Assembly (NCBI GenBank): GCA_031256975.1
Contig: JAIRPN010000013.1
Span: forward strand, 62,001 to 126,000
DNA length: 64,000 bases
Origin: Verrucomicrobiales bacterium
GTDB lineage: Bacteria; Verrucomicrobiota; Verrucomicrobiia; Methylacidiphilales; JAAUTS01
Direction of reading: 5' to 3'
The position numbers and the translations under genes were made by a program. The notes under the pieces were generated by a model. That model made no database searches. It had not been told where the DNA came from and saw only the letters and a list, made by a program, of their open reading frames with translations. Position 1 is the stretch's first letter. Every line of letters begins with the position of its first letter. Below are positions 27,674-34,845 of the stretch, one piece after another.

Positions 27674-29527
27674 ATGGCCATTCCTCCCCAAGTCATCGAG
27701 CAAGTCCGCCAGGCGGTGGACATTGTCGATATTATCGGCGGGTATGTGCCGCTCAAGCGGGCGGGGGCCAATTTCAAGGCGCTGAGCCCGTTCAACAAGG
27801 AGAAGACCCCGTCGTTTTTCGTGTCGCCGCAGCGCCAGACTTTCAAGTGTTTCAGCAGCGGGCATGGCGGGGATGTGTTCAAGTTTTTGATGTTGTATGA
27901 AAACCTGGATTTTCCCACCGCGGTGCGCCGTGTGGCGGAGAAGGCGGGGATTCGCATCCAGGAGGATCGCAGCCACGACGGCAATTACGACCGGGAAAAG
28001 CAGCAGCGGGAGCGGATGCTGGCCCTGCATAGCGAGATTTTGGTGTATTGGCGCGAGTTGCTCCTGCATGACCAACGCGCCCGCGCGGCGCGCGATTACA
28101 TGCATGAACGTGAGATTCCGCAGTCGTGGATCAAGGATTTCGGCCTGGGTTACGCGCCGGAGGCTTGGGATGACACGCTGCACTGGGGACGCGAGCATGG
28201 TTACGAGGAAAATTTGCTGTTAGCGTCCGGGTTGCTGGTGCGCAACGAGGCGGGGCGTGTGTACGACCGTTTTCGCGGACGCTTGATTTTTTCCATCGCC
28301 AATGACCAGGGGCAGCCGATCGCCTTTAGCGCCCGCTTGCTGGACAAGGAAGCCAAGGCGGCAAAGTATATCAACTCGCCGGAGACGCCGATTTTCACCA
28401 AGAGCAAGGTGTTGTTCGGGTTGCACCGGGCCAAGCGCCCGATCATCGACGCGGGTGTGGCGGTGGTGTGCGAGGGGCAGATTGACGTATTGCGCTGTCA
28501 TGCGGCGGGGGTGTTGAACGTGATTGCGCCGTTGGGCACGGCGTTCACGGCGGAACACGCCAAGATGATCAAGCGGTTGGCAAAGCAGGTGGTGTTGTGC
28601 CTAGATGCCGACCGTGCGGGGCTGAGTGCGGCGGAACGTGTAACGCAGATCTTTTTGGAACAAACCGATTCGTTGGACGCGATGATGCAGACCGAGCTGG
28701 GCGTGCAGGTGGTGCGCCTGCCGAACGGGCATGATCCGGATTCGATGATCACCCAGGAGGGAGCTGATGCGTTCAAGGCGCTAATCGCCAAGCCGCAGGA
28801 GTATTTGGATTTTTACCTCGACCGCCTGCGCGAGACCAATGATGTGAACAGCATTGGCGGTCGCCGCACCATGATCGAGAGCGCCGCGGGGTTTCTGGCG
28901 CGGGTGCCGAACCGGGCTTATCGCGAGCAATTGTTGCGGCAAGCCTCCCTGCGGATGGCGGTTAGCGACTCGATTTTGCTCGAACGGGTGGAGGAATTGG
29001 AACGGCAGGGGAAAAAAGCAGCGCAGTATTCGACCCGCGGGCAGTTCGAGGAAAAACAGCAAACGGCGCCGCAGCAAGCCAAGGTGCTGAAACCACATCC
29101 GCTAATGGCGAACTTACTGCAACTTATCGTTGCCCACCCGCGCCAGATTCCCGAGGTGCAGAAAAATCTTAATCCGGTCTGGGTGCAGGACTTGGCCGGG
29201 GCCCAGTTGTTGCAAAACCTGATCGATCTCTACAACGAGGAAGGCTGGAGCAAGGTGACCGACATCTTTCCGCAGTTGGGCGATGACGGGCAGAATTTTC
29301 TGGCCGGGTTGAATCTGGAGGAACTGGAGAAAACGGACGATGCCGCGGTGCTGGATGCCGTCGGCAAAGTGATCGGCATGATCCGGTTGAACCATGTACA
29401 GGGGCGCCTGCAAATGGTCTGGCGACAGTTGGCCGATTCCTCGCTGGGAGCCGAAACGAAGCAGTCGCTAATGGCGGAAATGCAGGAGCTGCAGCGCCAG
29501 AAAAACACTTTGACATCAAGGACTTAG
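27674..29527 (+). CDS. dnaG: DNA primase with a degenerate zinc-binding domain
   Basis: The frame is open far upstream, but the ATG at 27674 gives the normal N-terminus (MAIPPQVIEQVRQAVDIVDI). The 617-residue protein has an N-terminal CHC2-type domain, a primase core and a TOPRIM domain with CEGQIDVLR and CLDADRAG, followed by a C-terminal helical region that should bind DnaB. Three of the four zinc ligands are lost. The expected C-x2-H-x17-C-x2-C reads Ser38, Asn41, Cys59, Ser62, although the flanking residues (PF.KEKTPSFFV, KCF..GHGGDVFKF) are well conserved. It is directly upstream of rpoD, as in the classical macromolecular synthesis operon. Confidence 0.95.
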   Translation: MAIPPQVIEQVRQAVDIVDIIGGYVPLKRAGANFKALSPFNKEKTPSFFVSPQRQTFKCFSSGHGGDVFKFLMLYENLDFPTAVRRVAEKAGIRIQEDRSHDGNYDREKQQRERMLALHSEILVYWRELLLHDQRARAARDYMHEREIPQSWIKDFGLGYAPEAWDDTLHWGREHGYEENLLLASGLLVRNEAGRVYDRFRGRLIFSIANDQGQPIAFSARLLDKEAKAAKYINSPETPIFTKSKVLFGLHRAKRPIIDAGVAVVCEGQIDVLRCHAAGVLNVIAPLGTAFTAEHAKMIKRLAKQVVLCLDADRAGLSAAERVTQIFLEQTDSLDAMMQTELGVQVVRLPNGHDPDSMITQEGADAFKALIAKPQEYLDFYLDRLRETNDVNSIGGRRTMIESAAGFLARVPNRAYREQLLRQASLRMAVSDSILLERVEELERQGKKAAQYSTRGQFEEKQQTAPQQAKVLKPHPLMANLLQLIVAHPRQIPEVQKNLNPVWVQDLAGAQLLQNLIDLYNEEGWSKVTDIFPQLGDDGQNFLAGLNLEELEKTDDAAVLDAVGKVIGMIRLNHVQGRLQMVWRQLADSSLGAETKQSLMAEMQELQRQKNTLTSRT

Positions 29528-29634
29528 CTGTCTACCTTAATACTCTTTTTAAAAAGACCCCAAAAGGGAGGGGACTGTGTGCTGTTGAAAACGGGACATG
29601 GTGATATATTTCTAATTTAAACGAGGTCTGTTAC

Positions 29635-31527
29635 TTGAAAAAGAGCAAAGCGAAGCCGGTAAAGTCGAAGCCCCAAGCCAAGACAGCAAAAACTTCCCCA
29701 GCCAAAAGCACGAGCAAAAAATCCACCGCCACGGCCAAGCCCGCCGGCAAGGTGAAGGATGTTGCCGAGTCCAAGGCCGAGGAGAAACAGTCCAAGGCGA
29801 AGGCGGATGAAGCCAAGCTCGTCGTGGCCGGCCAGCAGGTCAGCGCCAGCAATTTCTCCGAGAAGGAAATGGTCGCCGCCGTCTGGAGCGGTAACGAGGA
29901 ATGGCACGCCCGCTTGCGCGAAGTCATCAAACTGGCCCGTGAACAGGGTTATCTGACCTTTGACGATTTGCACGAAGCACTGCCCGGCAGCGTCAACAAC
30001 GCCGAGCAGATCGAGGCGATTCTCGGTTTCCTGCGCACCCTGGAAATTGACGTCATTGACGCCTCCGAGGTTGACCGTTACAAGCAGGCGCTAATCGGCC
30101 AGGAAGAGGACGAGGACGACGCCACCAAGAACGAGGCCAAGCTCGATATTCTGGACGATCCGGTCCGCATGTACCTCAAGCAAATGGGCCAGGTGCCCTT
30201 GCTGACCCGCGACCAGGAAGTGGAAATTTCCAAACGCATTGAGGACGCCGAGACCACCGTGCAGAAATTCCTGCACCGCTTTGGTTTCGTCGCCGAGGAA
30301 TATGTCAACCTGGCGGAAAAACTGGAACAGGGCCGCGAGCGTTTCGACCGCGTGATCCAGGACAAAAAGATCGACAGCCGCGAGAAGTACATGAAGTCGC
30401 TCAAGAAGCTGGTCAAGTCGGTTCAGGAAGCCAACGCCAAGGTGCAGGCCAACTATGTCAAACTTGAGGCGTTGAAAAATCCCTCGGCCCGCCAGCGCGT
30501 GCAAAAGGATTACGAAAAGACCGAGCAGGCCCTGCAGAAGCTGTACCCGAAATTTTTCTTCAAGCAGAAGGTTACCGAGGAATTCGTGGCGATCTGTGAT
30601 AACTATTACCGCCGCGCCAACGAACTGAACCAGCAACTTGCCAGGCTGGACAAGATCAAGTCCAAGAAAAAGGGCGAAAAGGAAGAGCAGGATCTGGCCG
30701 AGCAGCAGCTCGAGGAATTGCGTAACAAGTTCCGCATGCCGATCGAGAGCTATGCCCGCGATTACAAGGAACTCCGCGACTGGCTGCGCAAGGCGCTCCG
30801 CGCCAAGACCGAGATGGTCGAGGCCAACCTGCGTCTGGTCATTTCCATCGCCAAGAAGTACACCAACCGTGGCTTGTCGTTCCTCGACTTGATCCAGGAA
30901 GGCAACATGGGCTTGATGAAAGCGGTGGAAAAATTCGAATACCGCCGCGGTTACAAGTTTTCAACCTACGCCACTTGGTGGATTCGCCAGGCAATCACCC
31001 GCAGCATCGCCGACCAAGCCCGCACCATCCGTATCCCGGTGCACATGATCGAAACCATCAACAAGCTGATGCGCGTGCAGAAGCAGCTGGTGCAGGAATT
31101 CGGCCGTGAACCCACCCCGGAAGAAGTGGCCGACGAAACCCAGATGCCGGTGGAACGCGTCCGCGCCGTATTGAAGATGGCGCAACAGCCGATTTCCCTG
31201 CAAGCGCAGGTCGGCGATAGCGACGACACCACCTTCGGTGATTTCATCGAGGACAAGAGCGCCGAGAATCCGTCTGACATGACCGCTTACGCCTTGCTCA
31301 AAGAAAAGATCAAGGACGTGTTAGATACCCTGACCGAACGTGAACGCGCCGTGCTGGAACAGCGTTTCGGCTTGGTGGACGGTTATTCCAGAACCTTGGA
31401 AGAGGTCGGCCGCCAGTTCAAAGTGACCCGTGAACGTATCCGTCAGATCGAAGCCAAGGCATTGCGCAAGATGCGTCACCCGACCCGTATCCGCCACCTG
31501 CAAGGCTTCCTCGAAACCGAGGCTTAA
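29635..31527 (+). CDS. rpoD: Primary sigma factor RpoD (sigma-70)
   Basis: No ATG exists between the in-frame stop at 29602 and the conserved domains, so I take the TTG at 29635, 7 bases after a GAGGT site. The 630 residues start with about 75 Lys/Ala/Pro/Ser-rich residues. Then come region 1.1 ([13 protein letters not shown]), region 1.2 ([21 protein letters not shown]), a long charged non-conserved region, regions 2.1-2.4 ([20 protein letters not shown] to [15 protein letters not shown]), region 3, and region 4 with the helix-turn-helix ([19 protein letters not shown]). It directs RNA polymerase to housekeeping promoters. dnaG lies 107 bases upstream. Confidence 0.96.
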   Translation: MKKSKAKPVKSKPQAKTAKTSPAKSTSKKSTATAKPAGKVKDVAESKAEEKQSKAKADEAKLVVAGQQVSASNFSEKEMVAAVWSGNEEWHARLREVIKLAREQGYLTFDDLHEALPGSVNNAEQIEAILGFLRTLEIDVIDASEVDRYKQALIGQEEDEDDATKNEAKLDILDDPVRMYLKQMGQVPLLTRDQEVEISKRIEDAETTVQKFLHRFGFVAEEYVNLAEKLEQGRERFDRVIQDKKIDSREKYMKSLKKLVKSVQEANAKVQANYVKLEALKNPSARQRVQKDYEKTEQALQKLYPKFFFKQKVTEEFVAICDNYYRRANELNQQLARLDKIKSKKKGEKEEQDLAEQQLEELRNKFRMPIESYARDYKELRDWLRKALRAKTEMVEANLRLVISIAKKYTNRGLSFLDLIQEGNMGLMKAVEKFEYRRGYKFSTYATWWIRQAITRSIADQARTIRIPVHMIETINKLMRVQKQLVQEFGREPTPEEVADETQMPVERVRAVLKMAQQPISLQAQVGDSDDTTFGDFIEDKSAENPSDMTAYALLKEKIKDVLDTLTERERAVLEQRFGLVDGYSRTLEEVGRQFKVTRERIRQIEAKALRKMRHPTRIRHLQGFLETEA

Positions 31528-31541
31528 GCAAGAAGTTTTAC

Positions 31542-31602
31542 CGCAGAGACGCGGAGACGCAGAGTTTTATTTAAACGAATTCTGCGTCTCCGCGTCTCTG
31601 CG
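31542..31602. repeat. 22-bp perfect inverted repeat of the GCAGAGACGCGGAGACGC type
   Basis: Left arm 31542-31563 and right arm 31581-31602 are perfect reverse complements (22 bp) with a 17-base AT-rich loop. Each arm consists of near-tandem CAGAGACG/CGGAGACG units. The hairpin lies 14 bases past the rpoD stop and is followed by a T-rich stretch, so it can serve as the rpoD terminator. Similar 'accgcagagacgcggagacgc' elements occur widely in several bacterial phyla as dispersed intergenic repeats. A relative is seen at 56814-56875. Confidence 0.8.
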
Positions 31603-31644
31603 TTTAGTGTTTTCTTTATAGCTTTTTGACGTTAACTTTTTTCA

Positions 31645-32724
31645 ATGAGTGAAAAGACCGTCCGTGTTGAACTGGATGCCCGCAGTTACCCGATCCACAT
31701 CGGCAGCAACATCTGGGAGAAACACCTATTGCCGCTAACGGCGAAGGCGGAAGTGGTGTTGATCGCGGATGACAATGTGGCGGAGCAGGCATGGTTCGTG
31801 CCACTCAGGGAAAAACTCGCCGCTGGCGCCGCCAAGTTGGTGTTCCTGCAAGTCGCGGCGGGTGAAAAAACCAAGAATCTTACGGTATTCGCCAATCTTT
31901 GCTCGTCATTGGCGCAGGCGAAAATCAGCCGCCGGGGCAAGATTGTCGCTGTTGGCGGCGGTGTGGTCGGCGATCTGGCGGGTTATCTGGCCGCCAGCTA
32001 TTTGCGCGGGATTTCCTTCATCCAGGTGCCGACTTCGTTATTGGCGGCGGTGGACAGCAGCGTCGGCGGCAAGACCGGGGTCAATTTGCCGGAAGGCAAA
32101 AACCTGGTCGGCGCGTTTTACCAGCCGAGCGCGGTGATCGTGGAACTGGAATTCCTGAAAACCTTGCCGTCGCGTGAACTGGCGGCGGGCACGGCGGAAG
32201 TGGTCAAATACGGCATTATCAAGGCGCCGAACTTTTTTGAATTGGTGAAGAACGGCATGCCGGAAGATTTGTCGCGGGTGATCGAGAAATCGGTTTCCAT
32301 CAAGGCGGAAGTGGTCGCTAATGACGAGCGTGAGGAAACCGGATTGCGCGCGATTTTGAATTTCGGTCACACTATCGGCCATGCCATTGAACAGACGGCG
32401 GGTTATGGCAACTGGCTGCACGGCGAAGCCATCAGCGTCGGCATGATTGGCGCGGCGTGGTTGTCGCATCGTCTGGTTGGCCTGCCGCTCAGCGTGGTGC
32501 GGGAAATCCACGCGGCGCTAACGGCGAACCAATTGCCGGTCGCCATTAGCGATTTGCAATTCGAACAACTGGCTCCCGTTATCGCCGTGGACAAAAAGTC
32601 CACTGGCAAGGCGGTGAAGTGGGTGTTGTGTCCCGAACTGGGCCGCACCGTGCAAAGCACCGAGGTGCCCGAGGACATCCTGCGCGAGGCGATTGAAATC
32701 TGCGCCGGGCGGAAGGAGTTTTAA
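31645..32724 (+). CDS. aroB: 3-dehydroquinate synthase
   Basis: This 359-residue protein has the AroB features. The NAD-binding loops are AVGGGVVGDLAGYLAASY near residues 102-119 and VPTSLLAAVDSSVGGKTGVN near 132-151. The zinc ligands lie in ELAAGTAEVVKYGII, LNFGHTIGHAIE and WLHGEAISVGM. It converts DAHP to 3-dehydroquinate, the second shikimate step; aroD (62792) and DAHP synthase (53034) are also in the window. An inverted motif pair (32516-32551) sits inside the gene and would form a 12-bp hairpin in the mRNA. A GNAT gene follows 5 bases after the stop. Confidence 0.96.
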   Translation: MSEKTVRVELDARSYPIHIGSNIWEKHLLPLTAKAEVVLIADDNVAEQAWFVPLREKLAAGAAKLVFLQVAAGEKTKNLTVFANLCSSLAQAKISRRGKIVAVGGGVVGDLAGYLAASYLRGISFIQVPTSLLAAVDSSVGGKTGVNLPEGKNLVGAFYQPSAVIVELEFLKTLPSRELAAGTAEVVKYGIIKAPNFFELVKNGMPEDLSRVIEKSVSIKAEVVANDEREETGLRAILNFGHTIGHAIEQTAGYGNWLHGEAISVGMIGAAWLSHRLVGLPLSVVREIHAALTANQLPVAISDLQFEQLAPVIAVDKKSTGKAVKWVLCPELGRTVQSTEVPEDILREAIEICAGRKEF

Positions 32725-32729
32725 ACGGC

Positions 32730-33212
32730 ATGCCGGGCGGTGTGGCGATTGGCAGGGCCGGGTTGGAGGATCTTCCCGCGTTGCTGGCGGTGCAGAAGGA
32801 AGCCTTTTTATCGGAAGCGGTCATCTATCAGGATTTCAACATTCCCCCGCTGCGGGAACCCCCTGGGGAAATCGCGGCGGAATTTGCCTCCAAGATTTTT
32901 CTCAAGGCGGAACTCAAGGGTGAAATTGTCGGCGCCGTCAGGGCCGGGCTCATGGGCCGGAGCTGCATGATCTGGAAGTTGGCAGTGTTGCCCGGACATC
33001 GCCAACAGGGGATTGGCAGCGCATTATTGAGGGCCTGCGAGGAGTTATTTCCCGGTGCCGACGGCTGTGAACTGTTTACCGGACACCGGAGTGTTGCCAA
33101 TATCCGGCTTTATGAACAGCTCGGCTATGCGCGCGTGCGGGAACAGGAATTGTCACCGTCGTTGACTTTGGTTTATATGCGGAAATCCAAGGAGGACGGT
33201 ATTCGTGATTGA
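32730..33212 (+). CDS. GNAT-family N-acetyltransferase
   Basis: This 160-residue protein has the acetyl-CoA binding motif A as WKLAVLPGHRQQGIGSALLRA near residues 76-96. Motif B is near 115-130 (GHRSVANIRLYEQLGYARVRE). GNAT proteins acetylate amines on small molecules, peptides or proteins; the substrate is unknown. It begins 5 bases after aroB and is very likely translated from the same mRNA. Confidence 0.85.
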   Translation: MPGGVAIGRAGLEDLPALLAVQKEAFLSEAVIYQDFNIPPLREPPGEIAAEFASKIFLKAELKGEIVGAVRAGLMGRSCMIWKLAVLPGHRQQGIGSALLRACEELFPGADGCELFTGHRSVANIRLYEQLGYARVREQELSPSLTLVYMRKSKEDGIRD

Positions 33213-33261
33213 AATGATTTGCCAATGTGGATCTGTTTCCAATACGAGTGCGAGAATACCG

Positions 33262-33669
33262 CTAATGACTGCCGATTAGTTGAGAGTTTCTTTTGTCCAA
33301 AATCAAGGTTCGTGCCGAATTGGCGTCCTGAATATAAAAATAATTCCCCCATTCATTAAGTTTGGGCACAAAGGCTCCGGCACAATCCAGGTTCCAAGGC
33401 TTCCAAAGGGAAAAGAAGTATCCTTTGGGCGGGCCCATTTCTATGGCCAAAATTTCTGCCGAGGTGCACTGCCAAATTAACAAGGTTTCCGTGCCGCGCT
33501 GATCCTTGATTAATTTCGCCTCTGACGGTACTGGAACTTTGAAGACTTGTTCAAAATATTCCTCGGGGGTCCTGAATTCGCCGAAATGCCCGCTCCAGAT
33601 CATGGGAATGGTCATTAGCGTCAGGAAAATTCCAATAACGGCAAGGACGCTAATGATGAGATATTTCAT
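33262..33669 (-). CDS. Small membrane-anchored protein of unknown function
   Basis: This 135-residue protein begins with one hydrophobic helix (IISVLAVIGIFLTLMTIPMI), followed by an exported domain rich in aromatic residues (TLLIWQCTSAEILAI, FFSLWKPWNLDCAGAF). Two cysteines (in WQC and LDC) could form a disulfide. I do not recognise a family. The stop TAG (33262-33264) lies within a CATTAGCG motif copy. The DNA is somewhat AT-richer than the flanks. It is convergent with the GNAT gene and divergent from dprA. Confidence 0.6.
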   Translation of the reverse strand: MKYLIISVLAVIGIFLTLMTIPMIWSGHFGEFRTPEEYFEQVFKVPVPSEAKLIKDQRGTETLLIWQCTSAEILAIEMGPPKGYFFSLWKPWNLDCAGAFVPKLNEWGNYFYIQDANSARTLILDKRNSQLIGSH

Positions 33670-33746
33670 GTTATTTATTGTTAGCGAAAAATGTTTACAA
33701 AAACGAGGTCGATTTTTTTATGCGGGGTTTGTAAATTCCGGGAGCG

Positions 33747-34844
33747 ATGGAACGTCTGGAAGCCTATTTGATCCTTAACAGCCTGCGCCTCATTGGACCC
33801 GTGCGGGTGCGCAAACTGATGGAACGCTTTGGTTCTGTTGAGCAAATTCTTTTACAAAGTACTTCGTCGTTAGCGTCGGTGGAGGGTGTGGGGCAGAAGG
33901 CGGCGGAGTCGATCCGGGCGTGGGAACAGAATTTTGATTTGGCGGGGGAGTTGGCGGAGTTGCAACGGCTCGGCATTGGTGTCATTGACCGCGAGGATGA
34001 ACGCTATCCGCAGCAGTTGCTGGAAATCTACGATCCGCCGTTGCTGTTGTATTATAAGGGGGATTTGGAAGCGGCGAAGCGTCGCGGGATTGGCGTGGTG
34101 GGTTCGCGCCAGACTTCGCATTACGGTCTGGAGACGGCGAAGAAACTTTCCTATCAGATGGCTTACGCGGGTTTGCCGGTGGTTAGCGGCTTGGCTCGCG
34201 GGATTGACACGGCAGCGCATCAGGGGGCGCTGGCGGCGAAGGGGCGGACGGTGGCAGTGCTGGGGTGTTCGCTGGATTTGATGTATCCGCCGGAAAACCA
34301 GGCCCTGGCGGAGATGATCGTGGAGAAGGACGGTTTACTATTGTCAGAATTTCCGTTGAAAACCCCTCCGGACAAGCAGACTTTCCCGATGAGGAACCGC
34401 GTCGTTAGCGGACTTTCCGGTGGGGTGTTGGTGGTGGAAGCCGGGGCGGAGAGTGGGGCGCTAATCACGGCGCGGATGGCTCTTGACCAAGGGCGACAGG
34501 TGTTCGCGATTCCAGGGCGAATTGATAATCCGCTGGCGAAGGGTTGTCATCGTCTGATTAAGGACGGAGCCAAGCTGGTGGAGTCGGTGGAGGACGTTTT
34601 GGCGGAATTCGAGTTTTTGTTCCCGCCTGCCGCCATTAGCGAACCGCGACGGGTTCTACCAGCGGATCTATCTGAAGATGAACAGGTTATACTCAAAAAC
34701 TTAGGCATGGAAGAAGTTCACCTGGATGAACTAACCAGAAAATGCGGGTTGCCATCGGCGCGGATGTCATCTACTTTGCTCCGCTTGGAAATGCGGAAGC
34801 TGGTACGCCAGTTACCGGGTAAATTTTTTGTAAAAACCGACTAA
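33747..34844 (+). CDS. dprA: DNA-processing protein DprA (transformation)
   Basis: This 365-residue protein has an N-terminal helix-hairpin-helix/SAM-like region (residues about 1-65), then the Rossmann DprA/Smf core. The core shows VVGSRQTSHYGLETAKKLSY, VVSGLARGIDTAAHQGAL, VLGCSLDLMYPPEN, NRVVSGLSGGVLVVEAGAESGALITARMA and AIPGRIDNPLAKGCHRLIKDGA. A C-terminal winged-helix DML1-like segment ends it. DprA protects incoming single-stranded DNA and loads RecA during natural transformation. The dprA-topoisomerase pair (1-base gap) is a common arrangement. Five CGCTAA cores lie in this 1.1-kb gene (33868, 34182, 34403, 34459, 34634), one of the densest spots in the window. Confidence 0.95.
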   Translation: MERLEAYLILNSLRLIGPVRVRKLMERFGSVEQILLQSTSSLASVEGVGQKAAESIRAWEQNFDLAGELAELQRLGIGVIDREDERYPQQLLEIYDPPLLLYYKGDLEAAKRRGIGVVGSRQTSHYGLETAKKLSYQMAYAGLPVVSGLARGIDTAAHQGALAAKGRTVAVLGCSLDLMYPPENQALAEMIVEKDGLLLSEFPLKTPPDKQTFPMRNRVVSGLSGGVLVVEAGAESGALITARMALDQGRQVFAIPGRIDNPLAKGCHRLIKDGAKLVESVEDVLAEFEFLFPPAAISEPRRVLPADLSEDEQVILKNLGMEEVHLDELTRKCGLPSARMSSTLLRLEMRKLVRQLPGKFFVKTD

Positions 34845-34845
34845 A

